64,000 bases of DNA from an alpha proteobacterium AAP38 (GCA_001296005.1 LJHR01000021.1:58302-122301), one strand, 5' to 3'. Shown: positions 9,288 through 18,225, numbered from the stretch's first letter. Notes: a model not told the origin generated them from the sequence alone. Program-made: numbers and translations.

Positions 9288-9845
9288 ATGGCACAGACGG
9301 ACAATGTCGGGCGGCTGGCACGCAGCATGGCTTTCTATTCGGCCTATCACCGGCACCCTCATAACCGGCTGACGCATTATTTCGGCGTGCCGACCATCGT
9401 GTTCGCGGTGATGCTTGGCCTGTCCTATATCCCGGTGCCGCTGGGCGGAATGCAGGTTAGCGTGGCGCTGATCCTGATGGCGGTGTTGGCGGCTTATTAT
9501 GTCTATCTTGACCCCATGATCGGCGGCACATTGGCGGCCTTGTCGGTGCCGTTCCTGATGCTGGCCGACCATGTCGCCACCCTGCCGGCACAGACGGCGG
9601 CCATCATCGGGGCCGTCACCTTCGTCGGCGGCTGGGCGGTGCAGTTGCTTGGCCACAAGTTTGAGGGCAACAAGCCGGTCCTGACGGCCAATCTGCTGCA
9701 AATCTTCGTGGCCCCGCTGTTTCTGGTGGCCGAGGCCTATTTCGCCCTGGGCCTGCGCAAGGACGTGGAGGCACAGGTGGAACGGCTGGTGGCTGACGGT
9801 ATCGGCGGCCCCGGCGCCCTGGGCCTGCCGGCGCATCAGGGCTGA
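9288..9845 (+). CDS. Mpo1/DUF962-like integral membrane protein
   Basis: A 185-residue membrane protein with the family signature AFYSAYHRHPHNRLTHYFGVP near residues 16-35, including conserved His and Asn residues. Four hydrophobic segments follow. The yeast founder Mpo1 is an ER iron dioxygenase in alpha-oxidation of 2-hydroxy fatty acids; bacterial homologues are little studied, so function here is inferred only from the family. GGAGG stands 6 bases before the ATG. The ketopantoate-reductase-like gene follows after 6 bp, so the two are one operon under the TetR-type site. Confidence 0.82.
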   Translation: MAQTDNVGRLARSMAFYSAYHRHPHNRLTHYFGVPTIVFAVMLGLSYIPVPLGGMQVSVALILMAVLAAYYVYLDPMIGGTLAALSVPFLMLADHVATLPAQTAAIIGAVTFVGGWAVQLLGHKFEGNKPVLTANLLQIFVAPLFLVAEAYFALGLRKDVEAQVERLVADGIGGPGALGLPAHQG

Positions 9846-9851
9846 TCCGGG

Positions 9852-10856
9852 ATGGGGCAGGGGCGGCGTATTCTAATCGCGGGCGCCGGCAGTGTCGGTG
9901 CCTATGCCGGTGGCTGTCTGGCCCTGGAGGGGCGTTCCGTCACCCTGCTTGGGCGTCCGGCCCTGATGGAACGGGTGCGGGCACGCGGCCTGCGGGTCAG
10001 TGATCTGGACGGGCTGGACCGGAAGGCGCTGCCCGGCCCCTGCTTGCGGCTGGATACCGATCCGGCGGCGGCCATGGAAGATGCCGGCCTGATCCTGGTT
10101 ACCGTCAAATGCGCCGATACGGCCGCCATGGCCGACCTGATCGCCACCCATGCCCCACCCGATGCCTGGGTCATCAGCTTGCAGAACGGGGTCGGCAATG
10201 CCGGCATCCTGGCTGACAGGCTGGGACCCGGACGGGTGGTGGCCGGCATGGTGCCCTTCAACATCGTGCAACTGCCCGATGGCCGCATCCATCGCGGCAC
10301 CGGCGGCACCATCCTGATCGCCGCCGGCTTCTACGGTCTTCGTCAGGAACTGGACGTGCCGGGCCTGCCCGTGGCTGAAAGCGCCGACATGGATGGGGTG
10401 CTGTGGGGCAAGCTGCTGATCAACCTGAACAATGCGCTGAACGCCCTGTCGGGCCTGCCGCTGGCCGAACAACTCTCCGCGCGTCCCTGGCGCCGGCTGC
10501 TGGCGGCACAGCAATTGGAGGGGCTGGCGGCGTTGCGGCGTGCGGGCATCCGCCCGGCCACGCTGGGCGCCGTGTCGCCCCGCCTGCTGCCCCACATCCT
10601 GCGCCTGCCCGACCCACTATTCCGGGTGCTGGCAAGGCGGATGCTGTCCATTGATCCGCTGGCCCGGTCCTCCATGTGGGAGGATCTGGAACGCCGCCGC
10701 CCGACGGAGATCGACCAGTTGCAAGGCGCGGTGATCGAACTGGCGGCCCGCCACGGCCTGTCCGCCCCCGTCAGCACCCGTGTGCGCGACCTGATCCAGG
10801 CGGCGGAGGCGGTGGGCGGCGGTTCGCCGGGGTTGAGGCCTGAGGCGGTGACGTAG
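9852..10856 (+). CDS. 2-dehydropantoate 2-reductase family protein
   Basis: A 334-residue NADPH-dependent reductase of the ApbA/PanE family. ILIAGAGSVGAYAGG at residues 7-21 is the Rossmann dinucleotide motif. VTVKCADT and ISLQNGVGN are family blocks, GKLLINLNNALNAL contains the catalytic lysine, and SSMWEDLERRRPTEID is the C-terminal signature. Such proteins reduce ketopantoate in pantothenate synthesis, but many paralogues act on other 2-keto acids. Its coupling to an Mpo1-like gene and a TetR regulator argues for a specialised substrate, so I leave the symbol blank. Confidence 0.85.
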   Translation: MGQGRRILIAGAGSVGAYAGGCLALEGRSVTLLGRPALMERVRARGLRVSDLDGLDRKALPGPCLRLDTDPAAAMEDAGLILVTVKCADTAAMADLIATHAPPDAWVISLQNGVGNAGILADRLGPGRVVAGMVPFNIVQLPDGRIHRGTGGTILIAAGFYGLRQELDVPGLPVAESADMDGVLWGKLLINLNNALNALSGLPLAEQLSARPWRRLLAAQQLEGLAALRRAGIRPATLGAVSPRLLPHILRLPDPLFRVLARRMLSIDPLARSSMWEDLERRRPTEIDQLQGAVIELAARHGLSAPVSTRVRDLIQAAEAVGGGSPGLRPEAVT

Positions 10857-11001
10857 AGCACATTTCCGCCGAGCGGAAGCACGCTCTACGCTTTTGTTTT
10901 CCTCAATCGCCGGCGCTGCATCCGCAGCTTGGCTTACGCCGCACGAGCGGCGCGGCGGCAGTCGCCGCCGGAGCAGCTTCCGGTAACCGCAAGCTGCTCT
11001 T
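10853..11001 (+). repeat. GC-rich intergenic repeat, copy B with flanking stems
   Basis: The conserved core occupies 10901-10970 and is nearly identical to copy A. It is preceded by a stem (CGTAGAGC...GCTCTACG, with inner TTCCGC/GCGGAA) at 10853-10890 and followed by another (GAGCAGCTT...AAGCTGCTC) at about 10971-10999. The element directly follows the ketopantoate-reductase-like gene and may also end its transcript. Confidence 0.85.
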
Positions 11002-11089
11002 AACCCATCCCGCGACAAGCATCCCATTGCCATTCCCGGTGATCGGCCTAGGATGCGCGGCAGGTTTCCCCCCTTGGATGTTGCATGCC

Positions 11090-11350
11090 ATGAAAAACGC
11101 CCGCCGTATCGCCGCCGCCCTGCTGGCGCTTTCCAGCCTTGCCGGCTGCATGGCAGCGCCTGCCCAGCGTGAGTCGCGTGAAGGTCTGGACCCGCGCCGG
11201 GCCTGCCTTGCGCAATGCAACCGCGACAACAATATCTGCATGGACCAGCAGTCGGCCAGCCCCGGCAACACCTCGCAGGTCGGTCGCACCGACTATGGTA
11301 TGGGGGCGACCTGCAAGGCCGAATTGCAAAGCTGCCAGGCCCGCTGCTGA
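11090..11350 (+). CDS. Small cysteine-rich lipoprotein
   Basis: An 86-residue envelope protein. A charged start MKNARRIAAALLALSS leads to the lipobox LAGC at about residues 17-20, so it should be lipid-anchored after cleavage before the Cys. The mature part has further cysteines (ACLAQCNRDNNIC, TCKAELQSCQARC), probably forming disulfides. I chose the ATG at 11090, since an upstream in-frame ATG would hide the lipobox. The htrA-like gene begins 32 bp downstream and may be cotranscribed. Function unknown. Confidence 0.75.
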   Translation: MKNARRIAAALLALSSLAGCMAAPAQRESREGLDPRRACLAQCNRDNNICMDQQSASPGNTSQVGRTDYGMGATCKAELQSCQARC

Positions 11351-11382
11351 CCCCCGCTTCCGTCTCCTGGAGTCGGTATCCG

Positions 11383-12786
11383 ATGAAGAAGCTTGTCATC
11401 TCCTGTCTGGCGGGTCTGCTGCTGGCGGCCCCCTTGCCTGCGCTGGCGCAGGACCGCGCCGTGCCGGTCAGCCGGGCCGATATCACCCTGTCCTTCGCGC
11501 CGTTGGTGAAGCAGGCCGGCCCCGCCGTGGTGAATATCTACACCAAGCGGCGGGTGCAGCAGCGCATCTCCCCCCTGTTGCAGGACCCGCTGTTCCAGCG
11601 CTTCTTCGGTGACGCCCTGTCGGGCATTCCGCGCGAACGGGTGGAAAGCAGCCTGGGCTCGGGCGTGATCCTGGGGGCCGATGGCCTGATCGTCACCAAC
11701 GCCCATGTCATCAAGGACAGTGACGAGATCACGGTCGTCCTGTCCGACCGCCGCGAATTTGCGGCCCGGCTGGTGACCACGGACGAACAGGTCGATCTGG
11801 CCGTTCTGCGCATCGATCCGGGCAAGGAAAAGCTGCCCGTGCTGGAGATGCATGACAGCGACAATCTGGAAGTGGGCGATCTGGTCCTGGCCATCGGCAA
11901 CCCGTTCGGGGTGGGCCAGACGGTCACCAGCGGTATCGTCTCTGCCGTGGCCCGCACCGCCGTCGGCATTTCCGACTATAATTTCTTCATCCAGACCGAT
12001 GCCGCCATCAATCCCGGCAATTCTGGCGGCGCGCTGGTCAGCATGGATGGGCGGCTGGTGGGGATCAATACCGCCATCTACAGCCGGTCGGGCGGTTCCA
12101 TCGGCATCGGCTTTGCCATTCCGGCCAACATGGTCCGCACGGTCGTCGATGCCGTGCGCAATGGCGGCAAGCTGGTCCGCCCCTGGATCGGTGCCGGCGG
12201 GCAGCCGGTGACCAGCGACATCGCCGCCTCCCTGGGCCTGACGCGGCCTGCCGGCGTCCTGATCAATCAGGTGCGCAAGGGCGGGCCGGCGGATCAGGCG
12301 GGGCTGAAGGTCGGCGACGTGGTCACCGCCGTCAATGGCAAGGCCGTGGATGACCCTGACAGCATGCGCTACCGCGTGGCAACGCTGGGCGTGGGCGGCA
12401 CCACCAATGTCACCGTTCTGCGCAATGGCCGGGAACAGAACCTGTCCTTGCGCCTGATCGGCCCGCCGGAGGACCCGCCGCGCCAGGAAACCACGCTGGC
12501 CGGACGCACGCCCCTGACGGGGGCCAAGGTTGCCAACCTGAACCCGGCCCTGGTGGAGGAACTGCGCTTTGACGGGGCCGACAGCGGTGTGGTCGTGCTG
12601 GAGGTCGGGCGCGGATCGCCCGCGGCGTCGCTGGGCCTGCGCCCCGGCGATGTGGTCCTGTCGGTCAACAATACCGAGGTGAAACGGGTGGGCGACCTGG
12701 ATGCCGCCCTGGCCGGACAGGTCCGCCGCTGGACCATCGCCGTCCGGCGCGGGGACCAGACGCTGACCACCACAGTCGGCGGGTAA
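11383..12786 (+). CDS. HtrA/Do-type periplasmic serine protease
   Basis: A 467-residue trypsin-fold protease and chaperone for misfolded envelope proteins. A signal peptide ends ALA at residue 22. The catalytic triad is visible as NAHVI (His108), VDLAVLRID (Asp139) and NPGNSGGALV (Ser214). Two PDZ domains follow at roughly residues 265-355 and 385-465 (GLKVGDVVTAVNG and GLRPGDVVLSVNN). The domain order and length match the DegP/DegQ/DegS group; which member is uncertain. A strong hairpin terminator follows. Confidence 0.95.
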   Translation: MKKLVISCLAGLLLAAPLPALAQDRAVPVSRADITLSFAPLVKQAGPAVVNIYTKRRVQQRISPLLQDPLFQRFFGDALSGIPRERVESSLGSGVILGADGLIVTNAHVIKDSDEITVVLSDRREFAARLVTTDEQVDLAVLRIDPGKEKLPVLEMHDSDNLEVGDLVLAIGNPFGVGQTVTSGIVSAVARTAVGISDYNFFIQTDAAINPGNSGGALVSMDGRLVGINTAIYSRSGGSIGIGFAIPANMVRTVVDAVRNGGKLVRPWIGAGGQPVTSDIAASLGLTRPAGVLINQVRKGGPADQAGLKVGDVVTAVNGKAVDDPDSMRYRVATLGVGGTTNVTVLRNGREQNLSLRLIGPPEDPPRQETTLAGRTPLTGAKVANLNPALVEELRFDGADSGVVVLEVGRGSPAASLGLRPGDVVLSVNNTEVKRVGDLDAALAGQVRRWTIAVRRGDQTLTTTVGG

Positions 12787-12790
12787 GTAA

Positions 12791-12824
12791 AAACCCCCGC
12801 CGGAGCGATCCGGCGGGGGCTTTC
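12791..12824. terminator. Bidirectional terminator between htrA-like and dcp-like genes
   Basis: An 11-bp perfect stem CCCCCGCCGGA / TCCGGCGGGGG with a GCGA loop has A-rich sequence before and CTTTC after. It lies between two convergent genes and could serve both. Confidence 0.88.
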
Positions 12825-12836
12825 ACCTTACGGTCC

Positions 12837-15020
12837 TCAGTTCACGCGGGAACCGGTGCCCAGCAGGCCCCGGTTGCGCAGCAGCGCGTCAACCTTGGGG
12901 GCGCGGCCGCGGAAGGCGACATAGGCCTCCATCGGGTCCTTGGACCCACCGGCGCTGTACACTTCCTGATACAGCTTCTGGGCCAGCTTCGGATCGAAGA
13001 TGTTGCCGGCTTCCTTGAAGGCGTCGAACCCGTCGGCATCCAGCACTTCGGCCCACATATAGCTGTAATAGCCGGCGGAATAGCCGTCGCCGGAGAAGAC
13101 GTGCGTGAAGTGCGGGCTGCGGTGGCGCATGACGATTTCCTTCGGCATGCCCAGCTTGGCCAGCTCATCGCGCTCGAACTTGTCCGGGTCCAGGTCCTTG
13201 GCGTCGGTCAGGCTGTGATAGGCCAGATCGACCAGGGCGGACGAGGTGTAGGAGACGGTGGCAAAGCCCTGGTTGAAGGTCTGGGCCGCCAGGATCTTGT
13301 CCAGCAGGGCCTTGGGTATCGGCTCACCCGTCTTGTAATGGACGGCGAAGCGCTGCAGAATCTCCGGCTGCTCGATCCAATGTTCCAGGATCTGGCTGGG
13401 GAATTCCACAAAGTCGCGCAGCACCGACGTGCCCGACAGCTGCGGATAGGTGACATCCGACAGCATGCCATGCAGGCCATGGCCAAATTCATGGAACAGG
13501 GTGCTGGCATCGTCGAACGACAGCAGCGTCGGCTGGCCTTCGGCCCCCTTCGCGAAATTGTTGTTGTTCATGACGATGGGCGTCACCTTGCCCGACAGCT
13601 TTTCCTGCTCACGCAGCGACGACATCCAGGCACCGGAACGCTTGGACGGCCGGGCGAAATTGTCGCTGTAGAAGACGGCGACGTGCTGGCCCTTCTTGTC
13701 CTTGACCTCATACACCTTCACGTCGGGGTGATAACGGGGCACGTCCTTCAACTCGGTGAAGGTCACGCCGAACAGCTGATTGGCCGTGAAGAACACCGCT
13801 TCCATCATCTTGGTCAGCTGGAAGTACGGCTTGATCTCTTCCTCGTTCAGGTCGTACTTCGCCTTGCGCACCTTCTCGGCGTAGTAATACCAGTCCCAGG
13901 GTTCGATCTGGATATTCTGGCCCTCGCTGGCCGCCATCTTGGCCAGATCGTCCTTTTCCTCCGCCGCGCGCACCTTGGCCGGTTCCCAGACCTGGAGCAG
14001 CAGATCGCTGACGGCCTGCGGATTCTTGGCCATCGTGTCGGCCAGCTTGTATTCGGCAAAGGTCTTGTAGCCCAGCAGGTTCGCGCGCTCGATCCGGAGT
14101 TGCACGATCTCCTTGATGGCGGCGTTGTTGTCCTGGGCATCGCCATTGTCACCGCGCGCGGTCCAGGCCTTCCAGGCCTTTTCCCGCAAGGCGCGGTTGG
14201 CGGAGAAGGTTAGGAACGGTTCGATCGAGGAACGCGACAGGGTGATGACATACTTGCCCTCGTCCCCGCGCTCCTTGGCGGCCTGGGCGGCGGCGGCGCG
14301 CACGAATTCCGGCAGGCCGACCAGCTCTTCCTCGCTGGTCAGGACCAGCTTGTATTCCTTCTCGTCGGCCAGGACATTCTGACTGAACTGTGTGGACAGA
14401 ACGGCCAGGCGCTGCAGGATGGCGGCCATCCGGTCGCGGTCCTTGCCCTCCAGCTTGGCGCCAGCGCGCACGAAATCGATGTAATAGCGCTCAAGGACGC
14501 GGGCCTGTTCCTTGGACAGTTTCAGGCTGTCGCGCTTGGCGTACAGCGTATCGATGCGCGCGAACAGGGCGGCATTCAGGTTGATGGCATTGCCATGCGC
14601 CGCCATGACCGGCGCCATTTCGCGCTGGATCTTCTGGAGCTGATCATTGGTGTTGGACGCGGTCAGGCTGCTGAACACGCGGGACACATTGCCCAGCATG
14701 TTGCCGCTCTTTTCCAGGGCGTCGATGGTGTTGGCGAAGGTGGGGGCGTCCTTATTGTCGGTGATCGCCTTGATCTCCGCCAGATGGTCGGCCATCGCCT
14801 TCTCATAGGCCGGCTTGAAATGCTCCGGCTTGATGGCGTCATAGGGCGGAACGCCGAACCGCGTGTTCCAGGGATGAAAGAAGGGATTGTCGCTGGTCAC
14901 CTTGGTCTCCGCCTGCGCCACCTGCATGGGCGCGTCCGCTGCCTGCGCCATCATCGGCATGCATGTGCCTGCCATGGCCAGGATCAGGGCCGAAGCCCCG
15001 TTCTTCAACACCGCTTTCAC
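12837..15020 (-). CDS. Periplasmic M3 dipeptidyl carboxypeptidase
   Basis: A 727-residue zinc peptidase of family M3A (Dcp-like), which removes dipeptides from peptide C-termini. The zinc site HEFGH lies at residues 510-514 inside STLFHEFGHGLHGML. A signal peptide (MKAVLKNGASALILAMAGT, ending MAQA) sends it to the periplasm, unlike the cytosolic E. coli enzyme. Later Dcp-like blocks include SYTSSALVDLAYH, SPHFTHVFSGDGYSAGYYSYMW and AYVAFRGRAP. It fits with the three OppA-like proteins and the second M3 peptidase PepF in a peptide-using lifestyle. Confidence 0.93.
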   Translation of the reverse strand: MKAVLKNGASALILAMAGTCMPMMAQAADAPMQVAQAETKVTSDNPFFHPWNTRFGVPPYDAIKPEHFKPAYEKAMADHLAEIKAITDNKDAPTFANTIDALEKSGNMLGNVSRVFSSLTASNTNDQLQKIQREMAPVMAAHGNAINLNAALFARIDTLYAKRDSLKLSKEQARVLERYYIDFVRAGAKLEGKDRDRMAAILQRLAVLSTQFSQNVLADEKEYKLVLTSEEELVGLPEFVRAAAAQAAKERGDEGKYVITLSRSSIEPFLTFSANRALREKAWKAWTARGDNGDAQDNNAAIKEIVQLRIERANLLGYKTFAEYKLADTMAKNPQAVSDLLLQVWEPAKVRAAEEKDDLAKMAASEGQNIQIEPWDWYYYAEKVRKAKYDLNEEEIKPYFQLTKMMEAVFFTANQLFGVTFTELKDVPRYHPDVKVYEVKDKKGQHVAVFYSDNFARPSKRSGAWMSSLREQEKLSGKVTPIVMNNNNFAKGAEGQPTLLSFDDASTLFHEFGHGLHGMLSDVTYPQLSGTSVLRDFVEFPSQILEHWIEQPEILQRFAVHYKTGEPIPKALLDKILAAQTFNQGFATVSYTSSALVDLAYHSLTDAKDLDPDKFERDELAKLGMPKEIVMRHRSPHFTHVFSGDGYSAGYYSYMWAEVLDADGFDAFKEAGNIFDPKLAQKLYQEVYSAGGSKDPMEAYVAFRGRAPKVDALLRNRGLLGTGSRVN

Positions 15021-15224
15021 TGCCTGTCCCCTTAATTCTTATTGAGGGATTGTCCGAACCGTCATGGGTCGGGCATCGCGCCGTACCTGACAAGAGGCGA
15101 AACATTTCCGTTACAATGAACCGTCATCTTCGCCGAAATTGTCGCGGATCATGTCAGCCCAGGGCTGGCGGCGGTATGAAAGGCTCGTTTACACTGCCCT
15201 TCCGCACCCATCACCGGACACGCC

Positions 15225-16022
15225 ATGCACGCCGCACACAAACCCGTTCCCCGTCTGGCTGAGCTTGACATGAAGGCACACCGCTATGCCGACAAGGGGG
15301 CCTATCAAAAGGAATTGGAAAAACTGCAGGAGAAGATCCTGCATGTGCAGCAGGCCTACTGGCATGGCAAGCGCCGGGCCGTGATCGTGTTCGAGGGCTG
15401 GGACGCTGCCGGCAAGGGCGGGGCCATTCGCCGCCTGACGGAAAACCTGGATCCACGTGGCGCCCATGTCTGGCCCATTGCGGCCCCGACACCGGCCGAA
15501 CAGGGGCGGCACTATTTGTGGCGCTTCTGGCAACGCCTGCCCGAACCCGGCACCTTCGCCATTTTCGACCGGTCTTGGTATGGGCGCGTGCTGGTGGAAC
15601 GGGTCGAAGGTTTCGCCAAGCCCCACGAATGGCAACGCGCCTATGATGAGATCAACGAGTTCGAACGGCTTTTGACCGATGATGGCGTGCGCATCGTCAA
15701 GCTGTTCATGCACCTGTCGCCGGACGAACAGCTGGACCGGTTCAAGGAGCGGCTGAACAATCCCTATAAGCGCTGGAAACTGACGGCGGAGGATCTGCGC
15801 AACCGCGACCGGCGGCCTGCGTATGAGGAGGCGATCGACGAGATGTTCGCGCGCACCAGCACGGATCAGGCCCCCTGGGTTGCCGTGCCCGCCGATGCCA
15901 AATGGCATGCCCGCGTGGCGGTACTGCGCCATGTCGTGGATGCCCTGGCGGCCGGTGTGGACGTGGCGCCGCCGCCCCTGGACCCGGCGGTGAAGAAGGC
16001 GATGGAGAAGCTGCTGGCCTGA
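15225..16022 (+). CDS. Polyphosphate kinase 2 family protein
   Basis: A 265-residue P-loop kinase of the PPK2 family, which moves phosphate between polyphosphate and nucleotides. The Walker A motif is GWDAAGKGG (58-66) and the Walker B/lid region is FDRSWYGRVLVERVEG (114-129). ERLNNPYKRWKLTAEDLRNR is another family block. It is a single-domain form. Class (ADP or AMP phosphorylating) cannot be fixed from these motifs. It lies alone, divergent from the M3 peptidase gene with a 204-bp gap. Confidence 0.92.
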   Translation: MHAAHKPVPRLAELDMKAHRYADKGAYQKELEKLQEKILHVQQAYWHGKRRAVIVFEGWDAAGKGGAIRRLTENLDPRGAHVWPIAAPTPAEQGRHYLWRFWQRLPEPGTFAIFDRSWYGRVLVERVEGFAKPHEWQRAYDEINEFERLLTDDGVRIVKLFMHLSPDEQLDRFKERLNNPYKRWKLTAEDLRNRDRRPAYEEAIDEMFARTSTDQAPWVAVPADAKWHARVAVLRHVVDALAAGVDVAPPPLDPAVKKAMEKLLA

Positions 16023-16033
16023 TATGGCCGGTT

Positions 16034-16091
16034 AAGCTTTCTGACCGTCCATACGGCGGCGCCCGGCGCCTGAGGGAACAATTGAGAAAGC
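16034..16091 (-). repeat. Divergent, short copy of the GC-rich intergenic repeat (copy E)
   Basis: Bases 16055-16076 read on the minus strand match the start of copy D at 53476 base for base over 22 bp (beginning CCCTCAGGCGCCGG). They are flanked by inverted arms GCTTTCT (16036-16042) and AGAAAGC (16085-16091). The rest of the core is missing. It sits between the convergent ppk2 and the next gene. Confidence 0.6.
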
Positions 16092-16415
16092 CTACGACCC
16101 CTTCTTGTCCAACGGCGTGGCATCGGCGGCGCGGCGGGTGCGCTGCCAGGCGTCCAGGGTCCGGCGCAGATTGGCGGCGGCTTCCCGCTGTAGGGCAGTG
16201 CGCCCGGCGGCGGGGTTGTTGAACGCCGTCTCCAACTCCTCCTGCTCCGCCAGACAGGCCTCATAGCTCAACAGCGCATTGCGGTCGCTGTCGATGCGGT
16301 CGGCATGGCCGCTCTGGATACCGCCATCAATCCGGGGAAGGGTGCAGGGACCCGCAAAGGCAGGGCCGGCCAGCAGCAGAGCGGACAGGGCGAGGGTACA
16401 GGGTTTGACGGACAT
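16092..16415 (-). CDS. Small exported hypothetical protein
   Basis: A 107-residue protein with a clear signal peptide (MSVKPCTLALSALLLAGPAFA, ending AFA at 21). The mature part GPCTLPRIDGGIQSGHADRI followed by YEACLAEQEELETAFNN is predicted helical with two Cys that could pair. I chose the ATG at 16413-16415 because it starts the signal peptide. No family recognised. It converges on ppk2. Confidence 0.65.
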   Translation of the reverse strand: MSVKPCTLALSALLLAGPAFAGPCTLPRIDGGIQSGHADRIDSDRNALLSYEACLAEQEELETAFNNPAAGRTALQREAAANLRRTLDAWQRTRRAADATPLDKKGS

Positions 16416-16571
16416 GCGGATACCCGATGGAGGGTCGCGACAGGAATGATGACAGCGGCCATCACCCCTGTGCATCGAGTTGAGAGTCGCATGAATGCAC
16501 AGGCCGGGACAGTGCCTATTTCACACCGGAAGGTTATAGCGCCAACTTCGGCACGCATGCGGAAAACAGCT

Positions 16572-17084
16572 TTAACCGCGCCGGCCCGCACCACGCAGGG
16601 CAACGGCCAGGGTAGTTGCCGTGCTTTCGGCATCGCGCGGCACGATCACCATGCCGTCGGCGGCGGCGGCCAGGCCGGCATGATCGGCGGGGCCCGGCTG
16701 GTCGGCCAGGATCACATCCCAGGAACTGGCGGCCTTGCGCAGCACTTGCACGGCGCGTGACGGGGTTGGGACCAGCGTCACCTCGCACCCGTACCCGTCC
16801 AGTTCCAGGATCAAAGCATCTGCGTCTTCTGATGCCGACACCATCAGCACCCGCACCGCCGCCTCACGCCGGCTGGACGGGATGCGTTCGGCCAATTCCA
16901 TGGCCTGACGGCCTGCCTTCTGGATCTGGCGGGCAAAATCACGCTGCGGCCCGTCGGGCAGGTCGGCCTCCAGGAAGGAGGCAAAGCCCAGCAGGGCGTT
17001 CAGCGCGTTGACAAGGTCATGGCGCAGCCCGCGCGGCAGGCCATTGGCCTCCAGCGCAGGGGTTTGCGCGTCATCAGCGGGCAA
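16572..17084 (-). CDS. HisKA-like domain joined to a degenerate receiver, no ATPase domain
   Basis: A 170-residue cytosolic protein. Residues 17-70 resemble the dimerisation/phosphoacceptor helices of histidine kinases: GLRHDLVNALNALLGFASFLE has His22 in the H-box position. No HATPase_c domain follows. Instead residues 76-165 read as a receiver-like fold (VRVLMVSASEDADALILELD, then WDVILADQPGPAD with Asp128 at the phosphoacceptor position). The paired acidic residues and the conserved Lys of true receivers are missing. Its start overlaps the stop of the NarL-type gene by 11 bp, so the two are translationally coupled. A phosphotransfer or scaffold role is an inference. Confidence 0.75.
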   Translation of the reverse strand: MPADDAQTPALEANGLPRGLRHDLVNALNALLGFASFLEADLPDGPQRDFARQIQKAGRQAMELAERIPSSRREAAVRVLMVSASEDADALILELDGYGCEVTLVPTPSRAVQVLRKAASSWDVILADQPGPADHAGLAAAADGMVIVPRDAESTATTLAVALRGAGRRG

Positions 17085-17694
17085 GGCCCAGCTCCACGGC
17101 GCGCATGGCGGCCTGCGTACGGTTCTTGGCGCCCAGCTTGCGGCACAGGCCCCGGATATGCAGCTTCACCGTCACTTCCTCCAGGTCCAGCGCGCGGGCA
17201 ATCTCCTTGTTGGACTGGCCCTTCAGCAGGAAGTCCAGCACCTCACGCTCGCGCCGTGTGAAGGTGCTGTTGAGCGCGTTGCCGTCCGACGCCATGGCGC
17301 TTTCGGCCAGATTGTCGGGCATGAAGGTTTCGCCCGCCGCCATCCGCTGCACAGCCTGCAACAGGATGGAACCCGGCAGCGTCTTGGGCAGGAAGCCCAC
17401 GGCGCCATGGGCCATGGCCAGACGGATATCCTCGTTCTTGGCCTCGCCCGACATCAGGGCGATCTTCAGTGACGGGTAGCGTTCGCGCAGGCGGACAAGA
17501 CCGTTCAGCCCGTTCATGCCGGGCATGCGCAGGTCCAGCAGCAGGATGTCGAACGGCGCCCCGTCATCCAGGACCTTCAACGCCTCGCTAACCGTACCCA
17601 CGCCCTGGACGAAAGTGCCAGGCGCCTCACGCTCGAAATGCGAGCGCAGGGCATCACGCAGAAGGTCATGATCGTCGGCAATCAGCAGGCGCAT
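17074..17694 (-). CDS. NarL/FixJ-family response regulator
   Basis: A 206-residue two-domain regulator. The receiver shows Asp7-Asp8 in LIADDHD, phosphoacceptor Asp54 in ILLLDLRMPGMNG and Lys in GFLPKT (about 105). The LuxR-type HTH is FTRREREVLDFLLKGQSNKE, followed by IARALDLEEVTVKLHI. It is first in a two-gene unit with the HisKA/pseudo-receiver protein and has no complete kinase nearby. Targets are unknown. Confidence 0.93.
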   Translation of the reverse strand: MRLLIADDHDLLRDALRSHFEREAPGTFVQGVGTVSEALKVLDDGAPFDILLLDLRMPGMNGLNGLVRLRERYPSLKIALMSGEAKNEDIRLAMAHGAVGFLPKTLPGSILLQAVQRMAAGETFMPDNLAESAMASDGNALNSTFTRREREVLDFLLKGQSNKEIARALDLEEVTVKLHIRGLCRKLGAKNRTQAAMRAVELGLAR

Positions 17695-17704
17695 GTTTTT
17701 CTGC

Positions 17705-18225
17705 CCAAGGAGTTCACGTTAACGGCTCAATATTACAGCAACGGACGATTGCGCATAGCCCCCTGTTTGGGCCACCACCGCAATAGGTGCCCTTTGCCTA
17801 TGACCTTGAGCCGCAGAGGTATGGCAAACGGCCCTTGCTGTTTTGTTTTGACTTGGTCGCTCGGCTGGGATAACGGTTTGAGCAGGTGAAAGGTAATGCC
17901 GTTCGCCGGGGTGTCTTGGCATATCCCCGTTTTTCCGGACTGCCGCAGGGTAGGCCGGCGCGAATCGCCGAAAGCAGGTTCTACCCGGACCGCCTTCGAC
18001 AATGGCCATTACCGGGGTTGGTTTCCCGACCATCCCTGCCGCTTCACCCGCCGCCCCCCTCCCTTTTCAGGTCATTCGTCCAAAGCGAAGTCCCGTGCTT
18101 CCGGCCCCTGGTTCCGATTCCGTCGCCGAACCTTGGCCGTGATCCCGCCCCAATCGGGGCGCATCCATGGGGGTGCCGCCCCCGTTCCCGCAACCGGCCC
18201 CACGGCCGACCGACAGCCAGATCCG
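17705..18225 (+). other. Long leader region upstream of rho
   Basis: About 520 bp separate the NarL-type gene from rho. An open frame runs in from 17896 but shows no family similarity and is C-rich in its last 200 bases. Long C-rich, G-poor leaders are expected where Rho terminates its own transcript, so autoregulation here is plausible. No hairpin-plus-U terminator is seen. Confidence 0.45.
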
